Below, one piece after another: positions 1-5,379 of a stretch of 30,295 bases of DNA. Position numbers and translations under genes: made by a program. Positions within the stretch are counted from its first letter, which is position 1. Each line of letters opens with the position of its first letter. The DNA is from a virus: positions 1 to 30,295 of the IMG/VR virus record IMGVR_UViG_3300020183_005424, one strand, 5' to 3'. Under the pieces are notes generated by a model that saw only the letters and a list, made by a program, of their open reading frames with translations, ran no database searches and was not told where the DNA came from.

Positions 1-74
1 TACGTGTTTTAGATGCATTACAAACAGACGAACTCTGTGAGTGTAATCGTCAAGTTGGGGGCGGGACTCTGTAA
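1..74 (+). CDS. 3' end of an upstream gene (partial)
   Basis: An open frame enters from the left edge and stops with TAA at 72-74. Only 23 complete C-terminal codons are visible, ending in VGGGTL. The stop shares its last base with the ATG of the next gene (TAATG), an arrangement typical of translational coupling in phage operons. Too little is visible to name a family. The call rests on the tight junction and the uninterrupted frame. Confidence 0.5.
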   Translation, partial: RVLDALQTDELCECNRQVGGGTL

Positions 75-700
75 TGTTAGAAACAATCTGCGAAACTCTT
101 GTAGAAGCCTATCATAGAAACTGGATTACCAGTAGAGATGGTAATGTTTCAATACGCCATCACGATCGAGATCATTTCTACATCACACCATCGGGTGTTC
201 GTAAGCCCACACTACAACCGGATCAATTTAAAAAAATCCGAATCGTAGACAACAAAGTGCCACTATGGCTGGAAGAATATTATACTGATATCAGTGACAA
301 ACTAAAGCCCAGCGGAGAGATACCATTGCACTTTGGCTTGCAACGGCGAATGGGCCAACACAGCAATGATGTGCGTGTGGTAGTTCACCTACATCCCACT
401 TACTGTGTGGCGGCCATGCACCGAGGTATTGAATTGAAGGATTTGGTAAAGCACTTTCCAGAACTCAGCCGTTACACCAAGGTTGCACCTAATGTGCCGG
501 ATGTTCCCCCTATCAGTCAGGAACTGGCCGATCACTGCCATCGTAACTTGGAACTAGACAAAGATGGCAATATCGCCTACGACATTGTAGGCATTAAGGG
601 TCATGGAGTAGTGGCCATTGACACCAGTCCATGGCGAGCCTTTGAACACATTGAACGATTGGAACACATCTGTAAGATTGTTCTGGCATCGGGGAAGTAA
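74..700 (+). CDS. class II aldolase/adducin-family protein
   Basis: This 208-residue protein has the hallmarks of class II (zinc-dependent) aldolases such as fuculose-1-phosphate aldolase and methylthioribulose-1-phosphate dehydratase. GNVS lies at 23-26 and ITPSG at 37-41 (phosphate-binding loops). The acid Glu82 sits in GEIPLH, and HLHP at 105-108 supplies two zinc ligands. A third histidine, His177, lies in GHGVV. The length matches the family (about 200-230 aa). Members cleave or dehydrate small sugar phosphates in the cytoplasm; the substrate cannot be read from sequence. The ATG overlaps the upstream stop by one base, and the next ORF begins two bases after this gene, so it is the middle of a rightward operon. 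A metabolic enzyme of this class is auxiliary cargo for a phage. Family assignment is secure, substrate unknown. Confidence 0.88.
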   Translation: MLETICETLVEAYHRNWITSRDGNVSIRHHDRDHFYITPSGVRKPTLQPDQFKKIRIVDNKVPLWLEEYYTDISDKLKPSGEIPLHFGLQRRMGQHSNDVRVVVHLHPTYCVAAMHRGIELKDLVKHFPELSRYTKVAPNVPDVPPISQELADHCHRNLELDKDGNIAYDIVGIKGHGVVAIDTSPWRAFEHIERLEHICKIVLASGK

Positions 701-701
701 T

Positions 702-905
702 ATGAGAAATGAAATAGTCAAAGCTAGCAGATTGTATTTTCAAAGCCAGATTGAAAAACACAGAGTAAATGTAGAAGTCATGTTGAACAAACCCATGGCC
801 ATCCACGACCACACAGATCTAATGGGCGCCATTGAAAAAGAAATTGAAACAATTTCTTCCTACGAAGACAAACTTGCGGTATTGGACAAATATTTTACTG
901 CATAA
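702..905 (+). CDS. small hypothetical protein, 67 aa
   Basis: The frame is open further upstream, but the likely start is the ATG at 702, one base after the aldolase stop. The longer version would begin deep inside the aldolase gene. The product is a charged, probably helical protein (MRNEIVKASR at the start, DKYFTA at the end) with no recognisable domain, signal peptide or membrane segment. It is the last gene of the left operon; a 9-bp hairpin begins at its stop codon. Function unknown. Confidence 0.6.
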   Translation: MRNEIVKASRLYFQSQIEKHRVNVEVMLNKPMAIHDHTDLMGAIEKEIETISSYEDKLAVLDKYFTA

Positions 906-922
906 ATGATAAGATCATTTAT
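902..922. terminator. 9-bp inverted repeat between converging genes
   Basis: ATAAATGAT and ATCATTTAT flank a 3-nt AAG loop, a perfect 9-bp hairpin that overlaps the stop of the 702-905 gene and lies just before the stop of the leftward gene. The position suggests a bidirectional terminator. The stem is AT-rich and has no good U-run, so it may be weak. Confidence 0.45.
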
Positions 923-929
923 TTGGTTA

Positions 930-1541
930 CTAAACTCCAAAATTGGATTCACGACCAAGTACATTGTAGGCCCATGCTCGTTCTTTACAATTAAAACAAT
1001 GATACTGGCAAGGGCTTGCTAACTGCAAACCACAACTATGAGTATGTGGTAATAAATCTTCTACGCCCAACTTGTAGAAAGCATCTATGATATGATATTT
1101 TTCTAATTGCTTAAATGGCAACTTTAAAGTTTCTGTGTCTTTAAAATGTTGAAATATATAATTAGGCCTGATAGATTGATCACTGGGATACTTGTTGACA
1201 CCAGACATAACGATTTCATGTTGATCTGCTAGTAGTAAACTGCCAACAATAACTTCTTTATGTTGTTCAACTCGGGGAATTTTAAGAACTTGTAACTCTA
1301 TCACAGTGTCAAATTTTTCTATAAGTAATCTGTGTATGTGTTTGGCCTTGGCAACTGGCCTATTATGCCTATCTATAACATAGGCACTGATTTTTTTAGA
1401 AAAGATTTGGTTTTCCAGCAACAATAAATATAGCAATAGGGTACTGTCAGCACCTCCTGAAAACAGCAGAGCTATGTCATTATACTCAGATATGTCAAAT
1501 TTAAAACAATAATTTTCAGGACCTAAATTAAGTTCTTTCAT
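930..1541 (-). CDS. PP-loop ATP pyrophosphatase, QueC-like
   Basis: This 203-residue protein has the PP-loop motif SGGADS at 28-33, which binds ATP and releases pyrophosphate to adenylate a substrate. A C-terminal cysteine set (Cys170, Cys178, Cys182, Cys185) resembles the zinc site of QueC, which makes 7-cyano-7-deazaguanine. The PFKQLEKYHIID segment before it also resembles QueC. Several phages use QueC-type enzymes to make deazaguanine DNA modifications, but no QueD, QueE, FolE or transglycosylase partner is visible here. A tRNA-modifying or unrelated adenylating role therefore remains possible. Its ATG overlaps the ATG of the divergent gene by two bases, leaving no room for a normal intergenic promoter. 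It is one of three PP-loop proteins in the window. Confidence 0.72.
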   Translation of the reverse strand: MKELNLGPENYCFKFDISEYNDIALLFSGGADSTLLLYLLLLENQIFSKKISAYVIDRHNRPVAKAKHIHRLLIEKFDTVIELQVLKIPRVEQHKEVIVGSLLLADQHEIVMSGVNKYPSDQSIRPNYIFQHFKDTETLKLPFKQLEKYHIIDAFYKLGVEDLLPHTHSCGLQLASPCQYHCFNCKERAWAYNVLGRESNFGV

Positions 1542-2379
1542 GCAATTATATATTGTCAGTTATATCAGTGGAATGTTTGGCGAATTTTTTTGTTCGATAC
1601 TGAACCAAAATTATAATTTTTATGGTGCAGAAAATTTCAAAGAGCTTTATGCATTTCAAAACACTAATAATAGGTGGTCATTCCCAGAATATTTAGCACC
1701 AATTAGCTTTCATACCAAGACCATGCCGTATAGTAAGCCATGGAATATTACTGATCAACAAAAACAGCAGTTACAAAATTTGTATGGCGATAAAGATATT
1801 ATAATACCAACTCATTGGTATCAACAAGATTTGCCAGCAATTAATATGCCAGTTAACGGCATACGCTTGTATTGCTCAAATGACCGTGTATTGTTATTAA
1901 GTTACATTCTGTTCTGGATTAAATCACACTTGTATGCAAACAATCCTTGGCCTAGCAGGGCGCAAGAATTACAAGAATTAATTGATGATAATCACCAATA
2001 TTCTAACCAATTTCGCGAACTATTAAAACCAGGTCAATATCATAATTGGAAATTCCTAAGCTATAGATACGGCACATTATTAGACGGTCGTGCAGATTTA
2101 GAATACTATATAGAACAGAAATGGAAATGGTATAAAAAAATTAATAAAATTTTTTCACACAGTTGGTACAACTTAGATATAGGCAATATATTACATGGAG
2201 ACCAATCCAATCTTGATAAATTTGAAAAATATTATTCAGTGCATCTAAACAGCACTGCCATTAGACAGTACGCTGTCGATAATATTGCCCTAATAGAAAC
2301 AGAATTGGGCATCACCATAGAAGAACTATATACATATTGGCAGTCAAAATTACTAAGGTATGTTAAAGAAAAAATCTAA
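1540..2379 (+). CDS. hypothetical protein, 279 aa
   Basis: No family was recognised with confidence. The N-terminus (MQLYIVSYISGMFGEFFCSI) looks like a beta strand, glycine-containing turn and helix, as in nucleotide- or PAPS-binding folds such as sulfotransferases, but no full P-loop consensus is present. The rest is rich in aromatic residues, with no signal peptide. The start was chosen because it keeps this N-terminal element; a later ATG would remove it. It is divergent from the QueC-like gene and its stop runs into an 8-bp hairpin. It may be a very diverged relative of the sulfotransferase-like gene at 10063-10710; that is a guess from the N-terminus only. Confidence 0.6.
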   Translation: MQLYIVSYISGMFGEFFCSILNQNYNFYGAENFKELYAFQNTNNRWSFPEYLAPISFHTKTMPYSKPWNITDQQKQQLQNLYGDKDIIIPTHWYQQDLPAINMPVNGIRLYCSNDRVLLLSYILFWIKSHLYANNPWPSRAQELQELIDDNHQYSNQFRELLKPGQYHNWKFLSYRYGTLLDGRADLEYYIEQKWKWYKKINKIFSHSWYNLDIGNILHGDQSNLDKFEKYYSVHLNSTAIRQYAVDNIALIETELGITIEELYTYWQSKLLRYVKEKI

Positions 2380-2399
2380 TAGGCCGAAAATGGCCTATT
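2378..2399 (+). terminator. 8-bp hairpin at the stop of the 279-aa gene
   Basis: AATAGGCC and GGCCTATT form a perfect 8-bp stem around a 6-nt GAAAAT loop, beginning inside the TAA stop. The GC core and position fit a terminator, but only a few scattered Ts follow, so termination may be weak or the hairpin may protect the 3' end. Confidence 0.5.
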
Positions 2400-2411
2400 A
2401 TCAAAGGCAGA

Positions 2412-2440
2412 TTGACACAAAATATAAATACTCTTATAAT
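2412..2440 (+). promoter_or_regulatory. consensus sigma70 promoter
   Basis: TTGACA at 2412-2417 and TATAAT at 2435-2440 are separated by exactly 17 nt, a perfect match to the bacterial housekeeping consensus. It faces non-coding DNA, with transcription expected from about 2447. Such a promoter would be read by host RNA polymerase early in infection. Confidence 0.8.
2423..2430 (+). promoter_or_regulatory. T4-type late promoter box TATAAATA
   Basis: A perfect TATAAATA, the T4 late-promoter consensus, lies inside the 17-nt spacer of the sigma70 promoter at 2412-2440. The same transcript could therefore be made early by host sigma70 and late by a phage sigma factor. No ORF starts directly downstream. 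Confidence 0.55.
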
Positions 2441-2544
2441 AAAGATTGTTTACAAATTCTGCCAACATAAAAGTTGGACAGCAAGGCCAAAGTAGCATAA
2501 GAACAATTGTTGTAGAAATACAACAAAAAGCCTGCCAAAAGTTC

Positions 2545-2573
2545 TTGACAGCAAGGATAAAAGGTTGTATACT
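2545..2573 (+). promoter_or_regulatory. second consensus sigma70 promoter
   Basis: TTGACA at 2545-2550 and TATACT at 2568-2573 are 17 nt apart. Transcription would begin near 2580, giving an RNA of about 220 nt up to the terminator. The -35 region shares GACAGCAAGG with an upstream copy at 2474-2486, suggesting local duplication. Confidence 0.65.
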
Positions 2574-2721
2574 AGAAGTAGTTAACTTATTTTTTTTGAA
2601 TGAAAAGTAGACAAATGATAACCACAGCGATACATTATTGTATAAAAGATGCCAAACAGGCAGGCTATGTGCCCACCTCTTGGTACCTATCAAGTAATGA
2701 TTGCACACCAGAGATTTGCCA

Positions 2722-2798
2722 GGGGTCCATGAGGATTGTAGCGTAAAATACACAAACTACTCCAAGGACCCCAGGATTAAACACCCTGGGGTTTTTTT
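2722..2798 (+). terminator. intrinsic terminator with competing alternative stem (possible attenuator)
   Basis: ACCCCAGG (2768-2775) pairs perfectly with CCTGGGGT (2785-2792) and runs into seven Ts (2792-2798), a textbook rho-independent terminator. Upstream, GGGGTCC (2722-2728) is perfectly complementary to GGACCCC (2766-2772), which overlaps the 5' arm of the terminator. The two stems are mutually exclusive, the geometry of an attenuator or riboswitch expression platform. A 52-aa ORF begins 17 nt downstream. The terminator is seen directly; regulation is inference. Confidence 0.75.
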
Positions 2799-2814
2799 AT
2801 TTACGGGAAAGATC

Positions 2815-2973
2815 ATGATAGAAAATGATAAACAAAGACAGGTAGATTGGTCAGAATTTCTCTATCTAACTGACGAACAAGCAGAATTACTGATTCAAGA
2901 AAAGTTAGAAAGAGCAAGGCTGTACTATGAAGCCATGAAAAAGCAGGAGGCACTGTTAGCAGAAAGCCTTTGA
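2815..2973 (+). CDS. small hypothetical protein, 52 aa
   Basis: The frame is open from 2701, but the chosen start is the ATG at 2815. Upstream codons run through the terminator hairpin, and a purine-rich GGGAAAG precedes this ATG. The product is acidic and helical (MIENDKQRQV at the start, EALLAESL at the end), rich in Glu, Gln and Lys, with coiled-coil character. It lies directly behind a terminator with an alternative fold, so its expression may be conditional. Function unknown. Confidence 0.5.
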   Translation: MIENDKQRQVDWSEFLYLTDEQAELLIQEKLERARLYYEAMKKQEALLAESL

Positions 2974-2978
2974 CGGCA

Positions 2979-3153
2979 AAGTGTGATATAAGGTAACGAG
3001 GACCTTGCCCTGCACTTAAAACATGGGACAACGGGCGGCCTACCGGATGGCTTATCCTTATGTGGATTAAAAAATGGTAGCGTATTAAAGCATATTAGAG
3101 ATAAGCTCGGTACTGTCTGCAGACGGAACGCCTCGTCTAGTATGCTTTAATAC
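2979..3153 (+). ncRNA. structured non-coding element before the tRNA array
   Basis: No gene is visible in this roughly 200-nt gap. A two-part hairpin is present: AAGTG (2979-2983) with CACTT (3013-3017), enclosing AAGGT (2990-2994) with ACCTT (3002-3006). Then GTATTAAAGCATA (3082-3094) and TATGCTTTAATAC (3141-3153) form a perfect 13-bp outer stem. It encloses about 46 nt with smaller hairpins (GAG/CTC, GTCTGCAGAC and GACG/CGTC), giving a branched fold. It may be a stable small RNA or a processing element for the tRNA transcript that starts about 30 nt later. No known ribozyme core was recognised. Confidence 0.45.
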
Positions 3154-3182
3154 ACACATTCCAAAGAGTGTGTTAAAAATTT

Positions 3183-3267
3183 GGAGTAGAAGCATCAATG
3201 GTGATGCAGTGGACTGTAAATCCGCCGCCTTCAGGCACGCCCGGTTCGATCCCAGGATACTCCACCA
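3183..3267 (+). tRNA. tRNA-Tyr(GTA)
   Basis: Class II tRNA of 85 nt. The anticodon loop CTGTAAA places GTA after U33. A short variable arm follows, the T-loop is TTCGATC, and the acceptor GGAGTA pairs with TACTCC. The CCA end is encoded. Confidence 0.9.
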
Positions 3268-3273
3268 AACGAT

Positions 3274-3347
3274 CCCGGAGAAGTGTTATGGTAGCACAAT
3301 AGCCTCCAAATCTATTGGCGGGGGTTCGACTCCCTCCTTCGGGCCCA
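3274..3347 (+). tRNA. tRNA with glycine-type body but CCA (Trp) anticodon
   Basis: The acceptor CCCGGAG pairs with CTTCGGG, the discriminator is C and CCA is encoded. The D-arm and anticodon-arm flanks (GGTAGCACAATAGC) are typical of tRNA-Gly(TCC). The 7-nt loop here reads CTCCAAA instead of CTTCCAA, which moves the anticodon from TCC to CCA and leaves a C-T mismatch at the base of the loop. It could be decoded as Trp, be an altered glycine tRNA, or be non-functional. A more normal tRNA-Trp(CCA) is three genes downstream. Confidence 0.7.
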
Positions 3348-3354
3348 TTAGTTT

Positions 3355-3429
3355 GCTCGGTTCGTCTATCGGTTAGGACGCTGGCCTTTCACGCCGGAAA
3401 GACGAGTTCGATTCTCGTACCGAGTACCA
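3355..3429 (+). tRNA. tRNA-Glu(TTC)
   Basis: The anticodon stem CTGGC/GCCGG encloses CTTTCAC, giving TTC. The acceptor GCTCGGT pairs with ACCGAGT (first pair G-T). The T-loop is TTCGATT and CCA is encoded. Confidence 0.92.
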
Positions 3430-3434
3430 AGCAT

Positions 3435-3509
3435 GGTCTCAAAGTGTTCATGGACGCATACTAGCCTGTCACGCTAGAGGAAGGGGATCGTTACCCCTTG
3501 GGACCGCCA
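3435..3509 (+). tRNA. tRNA-Asp(GTC)
   Basis: The anticodon stem CTAGC/GCTAG encloses CTGTCAC, giving GTC. The acceptor GGTCTCA pairs with TGGGACC, with CCA encoded. The T-loop is ATCGTTA rather than the usual TTCGANN, so position 54 departs from consensus. Confidence 0.88.
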
Positions 3510-3513
3510 TATC

Positions 3514-3589
3514 GGGACGTTAGCTCAGTTGGTAGAGCAGTAGACTTTTAATCTATTGGTCGTGGGTTCGACCCCCGCACGTCCTACCA
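3514..3589 (+). tRNA. tRNA-Lys(TTT)
   Basis: The anticodon loop CTTTTAA in a GTAGA/TCTAT stem gives TTT. The D-arm (AGCTCAGTTGGTAGAGC) and T-loop TTCGACC are canonical, and CCA is encoded. Confidence 0.93.
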
Positions 3590-3594
3590 AACAT

Positions 3595-3668
3595 GTATCT
3601 CTAATGTAATGGCAGCATGACAGTCTCCAAAACTGTTCGTCGGGGTTCGAGTCCCTGGAGGTACGCCA
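3595..3668 (+). tRNA. tRNA-Trp(CCA)
   Basis: The anticodon stem ACAGT/ACTGT encloses CTCCAAA, giving CCA. The acceptor GTATCTC pairs with GAGGTAC, the T-loop is TTCGAGT, and CCA is encoded. It is better formed than the upstream CCA-anticodon tRNA. Confidence 0.88.
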
Positions 3669-3674
3669 TAAATA
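3667..3674 (+). promoter_or_regulatory. possible late-promoter box CATAAATA between tRNAs
   Basis: CATAAATA starts in the CCA end of tRNA-Trp, 8 nt before tRNA-Arg. It matches the late boxes found at other starts here, but in AT-rich DNA a chance match is likely. Confidence 0.25.
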
Positions 3675-3681
3675 TATTAAT

Positions 3682-3757
3682 GCGGGTGTAGCTCAGTTGG
3701 ATAGAGGAACAGCCTTCTAAGCTGTGGGTCGGGGTTCGAATCCCTCTAGTCACGCCA
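3682..3757 (+). tRNA. tRNA-Arg(TCT), acceptor stem imperfect
   Basis: The anticodon stem ACAGC/GCTGT encloses CTTCTAA, giving TCT. The D-arm, T-loop TTCGAAT and CCA are present. The acceptor GCGGGTG against TAGTCAC has apparent mismatches at 2:71 (C-A) and 5:68 (G-G), so the gene may be decaying or need correction of the transcript. Confidence 0.8.
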
Positions 3758-3773
3758 AATTTAGTGTACGAAA

Positions 3774-4544
3774 ATGATAGTAAAATACGATAAAGATTTT
3801 GGTTTAATTGAAAACTTTGAACATGATTCAACTGCACCTATAGGGATAGGTAATAATCTTTTTGTGAATTTTACTAATTATTGTGATTTTGATTATCAAA
3901 AAATTGATGACGAAATTTGCCTAGGATTGGCGACAACCAATTTAGAAAAATTTCCTATGGTGAATGGCTCAATACCTCCAAAATTAAAAGAAAAAGAAAT
4001 TGATGCCGAGTTCGAAAAAACTATTATGCTTAATTATAAGGGCGATAGAAAAGCATTATCAGGACTAACACATCAAGAAAAAAGAAAATATCTGTTCTTT
4101 AGACATAAAAGTTTGATTCCATGGTTTTTTATCTTAGAACTTAAACCAAATAAATTTTCTAGTAAAACAAAAAACTTACATCCATGGAGTAGTGTTATAG
4201 AAAAATTTCCATACACTAAGGAGTGTATAGAAAAATTGCCCTTTAGTGAAATAGGAAGAGTTGTAATTTATGGGTCTTGGCCAGAAGCTAGGGTACCCTG
4301 TCATAGAGATACTAAACCTACTGTAAAATTTAATCATCATATAAATTTTAATCCTGGAGGCTACAGACCAGTCTATATTTACAATTCTGTAACTGACAGT
4401 AAAGTATACTTACCCGAAGATTATAAATTATATGCATATAATACTTCGGACTATCATGGAGTTGATGCTTTGCCCTATTTTTCTTACACTGTAAGGGTAG
4501 ACGGAATCTATGACAAAAATATACAAGATTTTATTGCATCCTAA
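3774..4544 (+). CDS. 2-oxoglutarate/Fe(II)-dependent oxygenase-like protein
   Basis: This 256-residue protein has a C-terminal double-stranded beta-helix signature. The iron-binding HxD is at 177-179 (CHRDTKP), a distal histidine is at 228 (SDYHGVD), and an arginine at 241 is placed to bind 2-oxoglutarate. Enzymes of this class hydroxylate or otherwise oxidise proteins, nucleic acids or small molecules using Fe(II), O2 and 2-oxoglutarate. The N-terminal half is not recognised. The gene sits between tRNA-Arg and tRNA-Cys, breaking the tRNA array like an inserted cassette. No clear Shine-Dalgarno sequence precedes its ATG. It is one of five such proteins in the window. The fold is likely; the substrate cannot be read. 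Confidence 0.7.
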   Translation: MIVKYDKDFGLIENFEHDSTAPIGIGNNLFVNFTNYCDFDYQKIDDEICLGLATTNLEKFPMVNGSIPPKLKEKEIDAEFEKTIMLNYKGDRKALSGLTHQEKRKYLFFRHKSLIPWFFILELKPNKFSSKTKNLHPWSSVIEKFPYTKECIEKLPFSEIGRVVIYGSWPEARVPCHRDTKPTVKFNHHINFNPGGYRPVYIYNSVTDSKVYLPEDYKLYAYNTSDYHGVDALPYFSYTVRVDGIYDKNIQDFIAS

Positions 4545-4650
4545 AAGTGATATCTATTGGTATGCTAAAGGTTATCTAAAATCTCATTGGCATGATTATA
4601 GACATCATCTACTATTACGTGATTTTGTTCGGCATTTAGTAATGAATTAA
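4510..4650 (+). CDS. possible small protein, 46 aa
   Basis: A short ORF starts with ATG inside the 3' end of the oxygenase-like gene in another frame, overlapping by 35 nt, and fills the gap up to tRNA-Cys. The product begins MTKIYKILLHPKSDIYWYAK, is basic, and is rich in His, Tyr and Trp. The overlap style matches other small genes here, but there is no strong ribosome-binding site and no family was recognised. It may be chance. Confidence 0.35.
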   Translation: MTKIYKILLHPKSDIYWYAKGYLKSHWHDYRHHLLLRDFVRHLVMN

Positions 4651-4669
4651 CACATTTACTGTAATTAGT

Positions 4670-4747
4670 GTGTCGGTGGCAGAGAGGCCCAATGCAAGAG
4701 TCTGCAAAACTCTAAAACCGTCGGTTCGAATCCGACCCGGCACTCCA
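4670..4747 (+). tRNA. tRNA-Cys(GCA)
   Basis: The anticodon stem AGAGT/ACTCT encloses CTGCAAA, giving GCA. The acceptor GTGTCGG pairs with CCGGCAC, the discriminator is T, and CCA is encoded. Confidence 0.9.
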
Positions 4748-4751
4748 AACA

Positions 4752-4828
4752 GCCTCCATAGCTCAGTTGGTTAGAGCACCGTCTTGATAAGGCGGGGGTC
4801 CTTAGTTCGAGTCTAAGTAGAGGCACCA
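4752..4828 (+). tRNA. tRNA-Ile(GAT)
   Basis: The anticodon loop TTGATAA in a CCGTC/GGCGG stem gives GAT. The D-arm AGCTCAGTTGGTTAGAGC is canonical, the acceptor GCCTC pairs with GAGGC, and CCA is encoded. Confidence 0.92.
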
Positions 4829-4835
4829 AAATTAT

Positions 4836-4911
4836 TCCCCGATAGCTCAGTCGGTAGAGCGACGGACTGTTAATCCGCAGGTCCCTGGTTCGAGCCCAGG
4901 TCGGGGAGCCA
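4836..4911 (+). tRNA. tRNA-Asn(GTT)
   Basis: The anticodon loop CTGTTAA in a CGGA/TCCG stem gives GTT. The acceptor TCCCCGA pairs with TCGGGGA, and CCA is encoded. Confidence 0.93.
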
Positions 4912-4918
4912 CAATATT

Positions 4919-5010
4919 GGAAGCGTGGCAGAGCTAGGTTTATTGCAACAGTCTTGAAAACTGTCGAGTCAGAAATGGCTCCGTGAGTTCGAATCTCACT
5001 GCTTCCACCA
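4919..5010 (+). tRNA. tRNA-Ser(TGA)
   Basis: Class II tRNA of 92 nt. The anticodon stem ACAGT/ACTGT encloses CTTGAAA, giving TGA. It has a long variable arm, a GGAAGC/GCTTCC acceptor and an encoded CCA. Confidence 0.92.
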
Positions 5011-5015
5011 TATTA

Positions 5016-5115
5016 GCCCCTGTAGCTTAATCGGTAAAGACGCGAGCTTATACCTCGCCAAAGCACCGGCCAGATAAGCCGGCGTGTGCAGGTTCGAGTC
5101 CTGCCAGGGGCACCA
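5016..5115 (+). tRNA. tRNA-Ile(TAT)-like with oversized variable arm
   Basis: A 100-nt tRNA with acceptor GCCCCTG pairing CAGGGGC, a normal T-arm and CCA. The stem GCGAG/CTCGC encloses CTTATAC, which would give TAT (Ile). About 27 nt then separate this arm from the T-arm, including a CCGGC/GCCGG hairpin with loop CAGATAA. That second hairpin also has anticodon-arm geometry (GAT, but without U33). Ile tRNAs normally have a 5-nt variable loop, so this is either an unusual class II-like tRNA or one carrying an insertion. Confidence 0.75.
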
Positions 5116-5134
5116 ATGATTAAATAAAAACAAA

Positions 5135-5217
5135 GCGGAGGTGATGTAATGGTAGCCATGCGAGTCTTAGAAGCTCGTGCCTTGTGCGTGTGGGTTCGAG
5201 TCCCATCCTCCGCACCA
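5135..5217 (+). tRNA. tRNA-Leu(TAG)
   Basis: The anticodon loop CTTAGAA in a CGAGT/GCTCG stem gives TAG. There is a class II variable arm. The acceptor GCGGAGG pairs with CCTCCGC, and CCA is encoded. Confidence 0.88.
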
Positions 5218-5271
5218 AATGGAGATTTCAATACTACTTGACTAAATTTACTTCTAATGTATAATTACTGT

Positions 5272-5379
5272 GTAGCCGTAAGCAAATAGGCAAAGCTCCA
5301 AGATTGGCATATCCTGCTATGAGGGACGGATTTGAACATAGTTCATTACTCCATGGAGGTTCGAAGCCTCCCGGCTACA
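5272..5379 (+). tRNA. tRNA-like element, anticodon not assignable
   Basis: A perfect 7-bp acceptor (GTAGCCG/CGGCTAC) and canonical T-arm (GGAGG, TTCGAAG, CCTCC) flank a middle of about 75 nt. A D-arm with a GG-containing loop can be drawn, but no 5-bp stem with a 7-nt loop and U33 is evident. No CCA is encoded, unlike every other tRNA here. It could be a tRNA with an insertion, a decayed tRNA, or a tRNA-shaped RNA with another role. Confidence 0.5.

Larger units (their letters stand above)
2447..2798 (+). ncRNA. candidate promoter-to-terminator structured RNA
   Basis: This stretch has no convincing gene on either strand, yet it is bounded by a perfect sigma70 promoter and a strong intrinsic terminator. 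Internal structure includes an 8-bp hairpin closed by a GAAA tetraloop (2507-2526). GCCTGCC (2530-2536) and GGCAGGC (2659-2665) are a perfectly complementary 7-nt pair. A small TGCC/GGCA hairpin lies at 2650-2662. A second promoter at 2545-2573 would give a shorter form. TTGGACAGCAAGG (2474-2486) and TTGACAGCAAGG (2545-2556) are a partial direct repeat. I do not recognise an Rfam class. The RNA could act in trans, or be a regulatory leader of the 52-aa ORF just past the terminator. Confidence 0.5.

Noticed and set aside
2376-2753. Minus-strand ORF of 125 aa
   Set aside because: Lies opposite two consensus promoters and RNA hairpins, has no ribosome-binding site and no domain; Cys/Trp-rich composition looks accidental.
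3082-3153. Hammerhead or pistol ribozyme
   Set aside because: The closing stem is suggestive but no CTGATGA/GAAA core or pistol core is present.
3170-3376. Plus-strand ORF through the first tRNAs
   Set aside because: Covers tRNA-Tyr and the CCA-anticodon tRNA in full.
3601-3837. Minus-strand ORF with GIRTPTHS
   Set aside because: Antisense of tRNA-Trp and tRNA-Arg; same artefact.
5013-5231. Minus-strand ORF of 72 aa over tRNAs
   Set aside because: It is antisense of tRNA-Ile-like and tRNA-Leu; the RTRTCTRRL-type repeats are the well-known translation artefact of tRNA T-arms.
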